Of a stretch of DNA of 64,000 nt, positions 54,367-64,000 are shown in pieces. A model generated the notes under the pieces. It was not told the DNA's origin. It saw only the letters and a program-made list of their open reading frames with translations, and ran no database searches. This DNA comes from Lactifluus volemus (taxonomy: Eukaryota; Basidiomycota; Agaricomycetes; Russulales; Russulaceae), in assembly GCA_022376515.1 (NCBI GenBank), contig WTXI01000011.1:558001-622000 (forward strand), read 5' to 3'. The stretch's first letter is position 1, and the number at the start of each line of letters is the position of its first letter. The translations under genes were made by a program, and so were the position numbers.

Positions 54367-55312
54367 TCACTTTGCTCCGCAACGAAGCGCAGCGCCACAG
54401 AACTGGGCCATAATCATCCAAATTATCACCTGAGAAGAACGCACATCTTGGGTCAGGCACGGACTAGTGGGAAGTGAGAAAGGCAAGGCGTCCGCACCAA
54501 AGCGACGAGGAAGCCGAGTCCAAGGACGCGCTGGTTCTTCCACCACATCTGGCGTCGCACCGTGCGCGCTCCACGGCGAAATGCCGTTGCTTGACTCGCC
54601 ATGTTATCCGTCTTGTCCACCAAAAGTTCAATGCGCTCCCCGCGACTGAGGATCTGCTCGACGTTCTGGACCATGATGTCCTTCACCTGTGCGAGCTCTG
54701 ATTGTGCGCGGGAAAGATCATCCGTTGGGGGAGATGTGTTGTAAGCGGAAACGAGTTGTAAAATTACTGGACCAAAGGATGACTGGAGTGCATGTGGGGA
54801 ATAGGAGGCCGAAGAGGATGACGCCGAGGGACTAGACAGGAACTACGCAACGGTGAGCGCATAATAAACGCAGGCGATATGAAATGGGGCGTACCTTGTG
54901 CTGGAGTTCTCCGAGGAACGTAAAAGGCATTCTCCTGTGCATCACCTCAGTTCTTGGGATTACCCGCGCCGCCGCAGGACGAGACACACCTGCCGGCGGA
55001 ATCATCCGCCATCACCAAGTACGTGAAGCCGCCTTCAGAGATATAGTGGAAAAGGTATTGCTCCCAGACATATGTGAGCTTGCTGTTGTTTGGCGGTATC
55101 TTTGAAAGAATCTTCTGCGTGGCTGGGATGACGAGTGAAACAGTGAAACGAACTGTGCAGCTTGGGATGAAACGGACCTTGAGAAAAGTCTCGTTTGCCC
55201 GCTTGGTGTTCGGCGAGTATGGTTGAACCCTGGGCTACGAGTGCATGTATCTGTAAGTTATTTCAGTATCGAGACATTCCACATCCAGCTGTGAAGTACA
55301 CACCAGCGACAT
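54367..55312 (-). CDS. Longin-type v-SNARE (VAMP7-like synaptobrevin), 220 aa
   Basis: R-SNARE for fusion with vacuole/endosome or plasma membrane. Six exons: 55304-55312 (9 nt), 55178-55250, 54990-55122, 54895-54934, 54498-54842, 54367-54429; 663 nt, all phases consistent. N-terminal longin domain: MSLIHALVAQGSTILAEHQA, GKRDFSQATQKILSKIPPNN, KLTYVWEQYLFHYISEGGFT, YLVMADDSAGRRMPFTFLGE. SNARE motif: AQVKDIMVQNVEQILSRGER, IELLVDKTDNMASQATAFRR (central arginine in LSRGER), GARTVRRQMWWKN. A C-terminal membrane anchor follows (VLGLGFLVALVIIWMIMAQF), then a short Cys-containing end. The first exon encodes only MSL. The gene is divergent to GLE1 with 229 bp between starts. Confidence 0.93.
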
Positions 55313-55541
55313 GAGTGAGGCGGCTGAGCTGAGTAACAAGTCGGAAGAGGTAAAAGAGAACCGGGGCGAATGTTACCGTCGGGCCGGAGTCGTGGTTCCC
55401 GTTGGACTTTGTGACTAGCTCGAGTTGTTGCACAACCACAACTACCACGTTTCACTGGGAACGCAAACAGAGCAATTCTTCCTCTCTTTTGGTACATATT
55501 CGCAGAAATCCAGAAGTTGACGGTCTCTTGTTTCTTGAGCC
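55313..55541. promoter_or_regulatory. Shared divergent promoter region (v-SNARE / GLE1)
   Basis: 229 bp between divergent start codons; both core promoters must lie here or overlap 5' ends. It contains an ACAACCACAACTACCAC stretch at about 55433-55449. No TATA box is obvious. Confidence 0.4.
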
Positions 55542-57606
55542 ATGCGGTTCAGTGCTCGTTCTCCCTCTCCTTCACCTGTACGAAGGTGCGTGTGCATAAT
55601 GCATCTCTCAGTAATATTCCTTTAGATGTGACAGCCACTCTTACAGACGGCGTAGTCTTTCCTACGGTCTACAATCCTCCTCGGATTCAGACTCGAATTC
55701 AGACTCGGATGATTCCAAAACGGGCTCAACTTCTGAATCCGACGAATACAGCAGCGATGCCAGTGGGAACTTGTCTATTTCTGCTACTGAGGTTAGGAAT
55801 AACAGCACTCCATCAGCCTCTACTTCATTGTGAGTGTTGTCCTTCGTGCCACTTTCTCCTGCCTGAGTATGAGCCAGACGACGGCTGGCAGGAAACGCGT
55901 CTGCTCCTGGGCACATAGAAATCGACGACACCGTGGCTGCCATCCGCCTTCGTACCAGACATCGCGACCCATATGAGGAGTGGGCAGCGCGGACGCGAAG
56001 AGATGCTTTCGTGCGTCCCGCCCTGTCGATTGTGCCTCTCATTGCTTATGTCTTCCTCGATTCAGAAAACCGCACGCCGTGCAGTTGCCTCTGCGCAGAA
56101 TCAGCGTATTTCAGCGCAAGGGGCAGCTCGTAAACGGGACACCGAAAGGCAAGCGGCGGCTCTAAAGCGAGAGGCCGAAAGTGTTGCAAACCGTCTAGAG
56201 GAATTGTCATTGAGTCAGGCCAGGAATGATGAAGACCATGGATCCCTTTGGATTGATGAACAGAAGAAAAGGCGAGCACGTACCGAATTTGTCATCCACG
56301 CCGAAGAAGAGAAGTTGCGAGCCCAAGAGCGTTCGGCACAGGTAGAAGCAGAACGCATACGGAAAGAAACTGAAGCGAAGGCGGCGGCCGAGGAGCAACG
56401 CAAAAAGGATGAAGCTGCCAAAGCTGAAAAGGCCGCAAAGGAGGCGGAAGAGGCGAAGGCCAAAGCAGAGAAAGAGGAGGCCGCGAGGAAAGAAGTAGAA
56501 TTGGTGGAACAGGCCAAAGCACAAGCATTGCAAGCTCAGTCCAAGGAACGCAACGCGCTAGGCATGACAACGCCAGATCAGGACTGGCGTGAAGCCAGGC
56601 TCGTGCTAAAGGTGCGGTTTTTGCCTGCATTCGATCGCGATCACCTGTTCACAAAGCGACACAGAAATTGAAGTCAGGACCGATCGCGCGCGTCAAAGCA
56701 GACCGTGACCTGAAGAAAACTTGGAACGAAATTAGGCGTCAGATTACACCGAGGGTTGGCCAGCTGACCAGCGAACCTCAGGTGATCCACAACATAGTAA
56801 GCCAATCAGACCCAAGGTTTGCCTTGCAGCAAATCCTGATCGTGATGGACAGTCGCAGCAGATCGTGCAAGTTCTACGCCCACATATCCCACTACCGTCT
56901 GACGTATATGATGCGTCATTATCCTCGCTTGCCAAAGCGATTTTACTACAGGCAGAGACAGAGGTGACTGCTGAGAAGCGATCGGCCAAGCCTCTCGCAC
57001 AATTAACGCTCAACTCGATGAGCGTACTCGACGGGTTTGGTGCCGTGTTCTGGGCAAAATTATGTCAGAGAACAGGTGGTTGGGCCATCCCAGTGACGGT
57101 ACCATCCGAAGATGTTGACGGCACGCCGTTCACTCACCTCACCAGTATGAAGGCATTTGGCGTGCGGGAAGAAGAGACAAGTGCAGATCGTACCGCACGC
57201 ATCGCGGGCATTATGCGCGTGTACTTCTCCTTGCTTCTTCTGCCGCCATCGGCCCCTCTTTCGCGAGAATTTCACTTAGCTCGTCTGTGGGGGTTTATCG
57301 CTCGACTCATCGGACAATTATCCTTGTTGAAGACCTCACTCGCAACAGAGCTCCTTTCAGGTATGTCACCCATAATGGTCGCTTACCGCGTTGATTTTAT
57401 GTGCTGATCGGGACAATGTAGTCGCTCTGGAGGTCGGAGGCGCCCATGCATGCAGTGTATGGGGCTCTCAATGGACCAAGATGATGGCCTTGCTTTATGA
57501 AGGTGTCATGGCGAATCCTCCTCGCCTCGGTGACTCGGGGCCAGAAGCCCGTGCATCGCTCGTGCGCTTACAGCTGGAGATTGAACGTGTGATGGGTAGT
57601 GGGTGA
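55542..57606 (+). CDS. GLE1: mRNA export factor Gle1, 581 aa
   Basis: Nuclear-pore-associated activator of the DEAD-box ATPase Dbp5, needed for mRNA export. Seven exons: 55542-55585, 55626-55829, 55878-56010, 56066-56611, 56665-56796, 56859-57360, 57422-57606; 1746 nt, phases consistent. N-terminus MRFSARSPSPSPVRR, then an acidic Ser/Asp-rich stretch. A long coiled coil is rich in Ala, Lys and Glu (about 56290-56530: EKAAKEAEEAKAKAEKEEAA). The C-terminal Gle1 domain has WNEIRRQITPRVGQLTSEPQ, SLAKAILLQAETEVTAEKRS, FWAKLCQRTGGWAIPVTVPS, ARIAGIMRVYFSLLLLPPSA and LWGFIARLIGQLSLLKTSLA. The 62-nt intron 56797-56858 (GTAAGC...CGCAG) is needed to keep frame; reading through it gives an apparent frameshift that is not real. 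Confidence 0.93.
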
Positions 57607-58826
57607 ACTGCAGGAGATTGAAAGTTCCCCCCCCCCTCTCCCCTCGAGTTTCCAACTTCTGTCCACAGGGGCTCATCCATCCATCCAAACGATTGAGGGA
57701 AATCTAGGGGTCCATCTGTTCATCGTGCCGAGGCTGCACGTTCGCAATATCGATTGTCGAATTTACTGATGAGAAGAAGAGAGAACCATAGATAAGGACG
57801 GGTACGTTCTCATCGGATCTTGCGCAGCCGATCGGGTCCTCCTACTGTATGTACGCATACCGCACACATATACACACATTTGGTGATGATAGACGGATGG
57901 CGAACCAGAGAAGGAAGCCCTAGGGCTGTTGTAAGTAGTGGTACAGTATCTCCAATTGAAAGGGCCGTGCGACGGGACATCGGAACACATCCACATCCAA
58001 TGCGGAGAGCTTCTTCGTCCCGAATCCGGGAAGCTCTTCTTCCTTCCAAGACCGTCAGTCTTCTTCGGAATGTCGTTGCACCTGTCTATTTCCGGAGTCG
58101 CCGCATTGACGTGCACAGGTAGCACAGCCGCATGGGCCCCACTGAGCCGGTCTCGCCTGTTACTTTGGATGAGCCAGACCTTAGAGCGCATAGTGACATA
58201 TAGAACAGTGTATCGAAGACCTGTCTGCGGAACTGATCTGTATCACAAGGCACCTCTTCGTAGTTCCTAATCGGGTTGGGCGGATCTGCAATGCTGTTGA
58301 CTGCTGGGCGTAAAGTATTTAGATCTCTATTGCCGCCGTGTGCAATCACTTCGGAGCAGAGATTCTCATGTTCTCATGCCAAACTAACTTTGACAAGAAA
58401 GCATGCCAGCAAACCGCGAACAAAAGTGTGCTATTAGAATTGACCTTGTGGGCATCCAGTGATCCCACAGGAATCCCAAGCTGTAACCGTAAACGAGACG
58501 TATGCAAGGCGTAAAAGGGTTCGTAAGCTGTTTGCTACAGTGTGTATAAAACGACGTGATGAAAGGGAAGAGGTCAACTATTAGGCGAGGAGGAGGATGC
58601 AAAGAACTAAGGGCCCAACCAAATCAAAAAAGGGAATAAGTAAGAGCAGCGCGTAGCGCTAAACCAAACACGATTTACAACGAAATAAAGCTAAGGTAGT
58701 CACTGCTAAAAGCGGTTTGTGAAGACTAGCTCCATGATAAGATACGGCAGGTTCTGGGTATAGGTACCGTGTAAGGGAGAACGAATCAAGACGAAAGAAA
58801 GTTCCCGATCGATTAATCATCACGCC
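57607..58826. other. Convergent intergenic region (GLE1 / RING-C)
   Basis: 1.2 kb between two gene ends; no gene recognised. A C-run lies at about 57627-57635. Short frames on both strands show no domain. Confidence 0.5.
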
Positions 58827-60239
58827 CTAGCGGACACGAGGACCTAGCGGTCGCGAGGTGGCTGAATGGGCAGAGGGGTTCGCAAGAGCAGCAGTGAGCG
58901 ATGGTGGCCATCGATCACTGGGAGGTAGTGGAGGCTGCTGTGACATCGACATCGTGCGGGACTTGCGGATAGGTGACGGTGATGCTGGGGTAGTGGAACG
59001 GTACGACGGTACAGGTGTCGCAGATCGATGAGCAGTAGAGGGTAAGCCCGGGGTTGCAATTCGAGTTGGAGCGGTAGACGCCGCACGCGTGGGAGTGGCA
59101 GGAGCCACAGATGCGGAGCGTGCATGGGCTGAGGGGGCTACCGATGCTGAACGGGTGATACCCAGACGGGATAATGGCGAGGCTAGATATGACGGAGATG
59201 CAGTAGGTGACGCAACACGAGAACTGGGAGGAGATGCAGATGACCGCGACGCGGATACCGATGCTGTTGACACAGCAGGGGCAGTGGCAGGGGTGGTCAC
59301 GAAGCGACTGAGCTCTGTACGGAGACTCTGGCACTCTTGGACCTTTTGTTTGTATTGAACTTTCTATAATACCGTCAGTATCTAGCAATGTTTACGACTT
59401 GAGACAACTAACCTGCCTAGGAAAAAACAGTCAGAATCATTGGCATCAACAAAAAAAATTGAATTATGACTCACTTGTGAAGTTCGACTTCAAGTCTACC
59501 CTTCTCAAGTTCGAGTTCTTCCACTTTTAGTTTTAACGACGTTTCAGCGTGCTTGGCTGCCTTGTTGGCTTCGGAAAATGCAACATGGTTAGCGAGGATA
59601 GCCTTGAGGAGCAGGGAGCTCAGATAGAGAGCCGAGGACTGTATATGCCAAGAAGTAAGCGAACTGCTCTGCGCAGACGAGGACGGTGCACGGACAGCGT
59701 CGGCCGCAGCGACTTCCGTGAGCCAGCGGTCAACCTCCTGCTGGAGGGCAGTGACTTCTTCAACAGAACATTTTTTGGAAGCCACCCGTGCAACCTTGGT
59801 CTCCAACATACGACCCTCACGGGCGCGAGCCTCTCCAGAGTCTGGGAAGCTAGGCGCAGAAGCTTTGAGGAGGAGATCGTTGGGGAAATCATCTTCGATA
59901 AGTGGGGGTCGAGGGCTATTCGGACTTCTTCGTGGGGTGCTCCAGCCGCTGCTAGGGCCATTAAAATCAATACGAATGAGGCGAACGGAGCCACGGGAAA
60001 ATTGTTCGCGGCAGAATGGGCAAACGGGGGCGAGACGAGATGTAGTTTTTTCGAGGATGTTATTGCAACAATTCAAGCAGAGTATATGACCTGAAAGGGA
60101 GGAGGGGAAGGCTAAGCGAAAATTTTCCGAGACAAAAAACAAGAGAAAACTGACCGCATGGGATAGAATGGGGCAAATTACGAGGACCAAACTCGTCCGC
60201 GCAGACGTCGCACAGAGAGCCAGGCTCGAGGGTGAGCAT
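58827..60239 (-). CDS. RING/coiled-coil protein C with 4-nt microexon, 413 aa
   Basis: Third RING paralogue and the only one with an intact frame. Exons: 60155-60239, 59475-60090, 59413-59416 (4 nt), 58827-59363; 1242 nt, phases consistent. It starts MLTLEPGSLCDVCADEFGPR, with RING SIPCGHILCLNCCNNILEKT, APVCPFCREQFSRGSVRLIR. A middle part has SVEEVTALQQEVDRWLTEVA, then a coiled coil EANKAAKHAETSLKLKVEEL, ELEKGRLEVELHK. The microexon adds K-Q before KVQYKQKVQECQSLRTELSR. The tail is Ala/Ser/Pro/Thr-rich (SRLGITRSASVAPSAHARSA). The first intron splits the CGH motif (C-G|H), unlike A and B, where it falls after FC-x-x. Probable ubiquitin ligase; substrate and site of action unknown. Confidence 0.87.
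59413..59416 (-). other. 4-nt microexon (GCAG) of RING-C
   Basis: GCAG between a 58-nt intron (GTGAGT...CCTAG) and a 49-nt intron (GTTAGT...TATAG). It completes AA|G and adds CAG, then phase 0 AAA GTT CAA. Skipping it shifts the tail into another frame with an early stop. It occupies the equivalent site of the GAAG exons in RING-A and RING-B. Confidence 0.87.
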
Positions 60240-63173
60240 GATGGCATAAAAAGAAGAGAAAGAATCTAGTGGAGCATATGGAGAGGGGGGAAAAAGTAGA
60301 GACGTCAACGGGTGGATCTCTGTCCAATAAATAGTTTTGACTCGTTTCGCCTGTTTCGGCACTCCTCCGGGGTCCTCTCTTCCTTTCTAATCGACATCCA
60401 CGTTTTTTCTTTCTTTTTTCTGCCCTTTGTCCGGATTCCTCCGTTTCTGTCACTGACGACTAAACCACAAATGCATCATTTATCCAATGCATTTTTTCTA
60501 TGAATCATCTTTTTCATAAAGTTTGTAGGGATGAGGATCGAGAAAATGGAACTGTACAGTTTTACTTTATATGGTTGTTGTGCCTTGCATAAGGTTAGGG
60601 CCAAATCTCGGATTTCGCAAGAGCCGGTTGCTTGGCTCTATACCTCCATTCACCCGGCTTCGGCACGGAACCATTTTTTCTCGGGTGAAAACTCGTACAG
60701 AAAAGTCTCACTCTTCCGCCGCGAACCACGGCTCAAGGGCCGACCAGTGCTGGCCCATGCACGGTTCACCTAACGGAAGGCGCAGCTTCAGCTTTGCCAT
60801 CTGATTAACCGACGGATGATGTATGATGTGGCTTGGGGCTGAAACACGTTCCGTAGCACCGCCGTCGACTGCGGTTGGCAACCTCGGAGAGTTTAGATGG
60901 GCTTTGGCTCATCCCAATTTGGTGCCTACATTTCTTTCCTCTATTTTTTTGATCAAACTGATTTCGATTGGAAGTAGACAACTCCGATCCTCCTAGAATT
61001 TTTTTGTGCCCGCCCATTCCCCAAAGACTTTTTTTTCGGAGTCCGGCCGCACGTTATGAATGCGGTGCCCTTTGCCCATAACCCTGAGCGCTTATTAGAT
61101 GAGGCCACCCCTGGGCGAGTCATAGTTAATTCCTTTGTTGCGAAGCACCGCGCCTCGCATCATCTCCGAGTCATGATGATGATGATGATGATGATGGTGT
61201 TTCGTTCAAGATCATTGCTCGTCGTTCTACGAGGGGACTGAACACTTTTACGCGGTGATCTCGGGACCACTGCCCAGCGCTTTCCTAGACAGCACCTCGA
61301 GGCTTGCATGTTACTCAATATTTGCGCCACAGAAAACCCATCCCATGCAGAATAGACAGTGTCTACGCTCAACTCGGAATCTATATCACATGGACTTCTT
61401 TATCGATAATCGGCTAATGTACAACGTTGTACTGCACGTTGCGTCTTTGTCGGACGCATTCTCCCATAGCGCACTTCCGAAGTGTAATATTCCAGACCGA
61501 GTGTCACTTTTAATATCCCATAATTCAGTTTCCTGTCGTGATTAAAGAATGACATGGCGCTCCCGATGCGTAATTCACGTCAGGCCCTCTGGAACAAGGT
61601 TATAGCATTCGTGAAAGAGTAGAATCCTCCGGTGTCTACCATTGCCTACTCTCTATTACCGCCCATTCCCCTTCTATCGAACGCGTCGCAGGCCCCAACC
61701 TCCCTACCTTCCCCAGCCCTGTTACACGTACATCGGAATCATCTTTTCGATCTCTTCATGAGTATCTGCCCATGGTCAAACTGGGTATGACGCAGTCCTT
61801 TTGGGTTATCATCACAACACGTGGAGATTGCGTGGGGCGGCCTGGACACGCGCCAAGCTCCCGTTTTGTACAAAAACGCTTTACGATTATACCTGCACAC
61901 GCCTGATTCCGTATGTGGTTTACGGAGACGCGTCCGCCTCGAGGTTTGGTATCGGCAATGCTATAATGCCGCTTAAAAAGACACGCGTCCCGTTGCGCGA
62001 TGCGCTCGCACTTTGCGAATTGGACTCACAACGTTAACAACGTAAAAAAAAAGCTTGATCTCCGATCAGAATAACTGTTCTAATCGCATCGTTCACGAAC
62101 AACGTGCGCAATATCATCAAACTAGGTAGGTGAAAGCGAAGGGGGCTTCGAATTCCGAACGATGTCTCTCACGACTACGGTGCGACGATGGGACCAAGCA
62201 ATGCAATAGTGTGAAGGCTTTCACACCGTATTCAGAGACAACGCACACAAGGCGCGGCAATTCGGTCCAGGCCTTGGCGAAATTTACCAATGCGGCCATT
62301 GAGCTCGCGTATTACTCGCGTGTAACTAAACAAAAAAAAACTGACAACCCATTGAAAATCTTCCTTTCCTTTCCCTCGCAAGGCATGGCCGCAGTCAGTA
62401 TTCCCGGGTCGCCTAGCACCTGGCGCGCCACGCGAGTTGCCGTTCCCGCAGGCTGTCTCGCCTACAAGGTAACTTACGCACGATCAACGCCGCGTTGTTA
62501 GCGAAAGTGTGCCGACTAGGTAGATGGTTCCAGGGGTATGCCAAAAAAAATTATATGGGCCAGCGTTCACACCGTAGTACCGACGACTACGGCGGTGCGT
62601 GCTGTGCAGCCGTTACTGGTGGAGTTTGGAAATACAGCGCCGACCTATACAATGGATATGGACATTCGCTGACATTATCTCTCACCCAACTGAACCACAT
62701 GTAGATTGGTTATGTTGAGACGTTGCAATTCTATCCACCCCGTGGAATGCGGCTGGAAGCCACCCTCAAAGTCTCTTCTGATAAGAACAGTTTCTATCGC
62801 TCTTGCGTTCTTTGAGAGGAACCACCCTACCGAATACAAGACTCACTTTATTCGTGGCAGCGGCAGACTGGAAGCACCGTGGGGTGTAATACCTTATTTC
62901 AGGCATTCAGATATCTCAGACCGAAAACTTCCTTATGCAACGAAACATTGTCACACCAACTCACATACAACTCAATTTCCATTTTGACCATTGGATTGTG
63001 AAACCCGGCATTGGCAGACTGTTCTCAATGTTAATCGGTCACATTCCGAAAGTAAAATGCATGACCACGGGACAAGCCCTTATCATAAGGACTTGCTGCG
63101 CGTCGTGCGGGCGACAAATTCATCATTCAACAGCACATATTACAGATGTGGAAAGACTTTCATCTTTTTGCGA
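60240..63173. other. Gene-poor stretch, no gene recognised
   Basis: 2.9 kb with only short frames (for example 61801-62037 +) and no recognised family or RNA gene. The first 200 bp are pyrimidine-rich on the RING-C coding strand and include its promoter. T and A runs are frequent (60900-61040, 62042-62051, 62331-62340). Confidence 0.5.
61173..61196. repeat. ATG trinucleotide microsatellite
   Basis: About eight tandem ATG units in non-coding sequence. Confidence 0.9.
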
Positions 63174-63850
<677 letters not shown>

Positions 63851-64000
63851 CTTTTAAAGCTTGCAGTACCAAGGAACTTGAACTTGAGCTGACGGGAAGA
63901 CGATGTGAGGGTAGTGCTTGAAATTAGAGTTTACGCTGGATGCCGTGACTAAACATACGCATACAATCTCCAATTTAAGGTTAGTGGGGACCACTGGCAG

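Noticed and set aside
56797..56865. Apparent -1 frameshift in GLE1
   Set aside because: A canonical 62-nt intron (GTAAGC...CGCAG) joins HNI to QIVQVLRPH in phase, so no base is missing.

Overview
The window is nuclear DNA of a filamentous basidiomycete, most likely an Agaricomycete. Genes are split by many 45-65 nt GT-AG introns. It carries a Plavaka-type transposase tail and a FunK1 kinase fragment, both typical of mushroom-forming fungi, and its conserved genes are eukaryotic single-copy housekeeping genes. I recognise no rRNA, tRNA or CRISPR.

Layout. 0-4.2 kb is a decayed strip: Plavaka transposase end, an aldo-keto reductase pseudogene broken next to it, an unknown ORF and a FunK1 remnant. 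5.8-10.1 kb is one long uncharacterised gene (1237 aa). 12.8-19.6 kb holds a small secreted protein, a C2H2 zinc-finger protein and a Dma1-type FHA-RING ubiquitin ligase. 21.4-26.4 kb holds a bestrophin-like channel and glycyl-tRNA synthetase. 26.4-32.7 kb is gene-poor and homopolymer-rich, apart from one 104-aa gene. 32.7-45.9 kb is dense: NYN-domain protein, mitochondrial bL31m, MICOS Mic26/27-like subunit, ATG27 and ATG12 tail to tail, triosephosphate isomerase, a sucrase/ferredoxin-like protein and a glycerol-3-phosphate acyltransferase. 46.1-60.2 kb holds three paralogous RING/coiled-coil genes (A, B, C) interleaved with an unknown 630-aa gene, a longin v-SNARE and GLE1. The right end is gene-poor until RPS14.

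Two observations stand out. First, the three RING paralogues share a 4-nt internal microexon at the same place, in the coiled coil just before the disordered tail. It enters in phase 2 and leaves in phase 0 in all three, and skipping it would truncate each protein. Second, about a dozen clear reading-frame breaks in otherwise conserved genes (triosephosphate isomerase, acyltransferase, Dma1, RING-A, RING-B and others) all go the same way, one base missing, often at a short homopolymer. Exon-by-exon phase arithmetic gives the exact number missing in each exon. This looks like residual long-read assembly error rather than gene death, although real decay cannot be excluded from this sequence alone. 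GlyRS, the bestrophin, the 1237-aa gene, GLE1, the v-SNARE, ATG12, the MICOS subunit, the NYN gene and RPS14 have fully consistent frames.

The housekeeping genes do not form a pathway. They are single genes in a mosaic of convergent and divergent pairs, several sharing intergenic spaces of only 130-230 bp.
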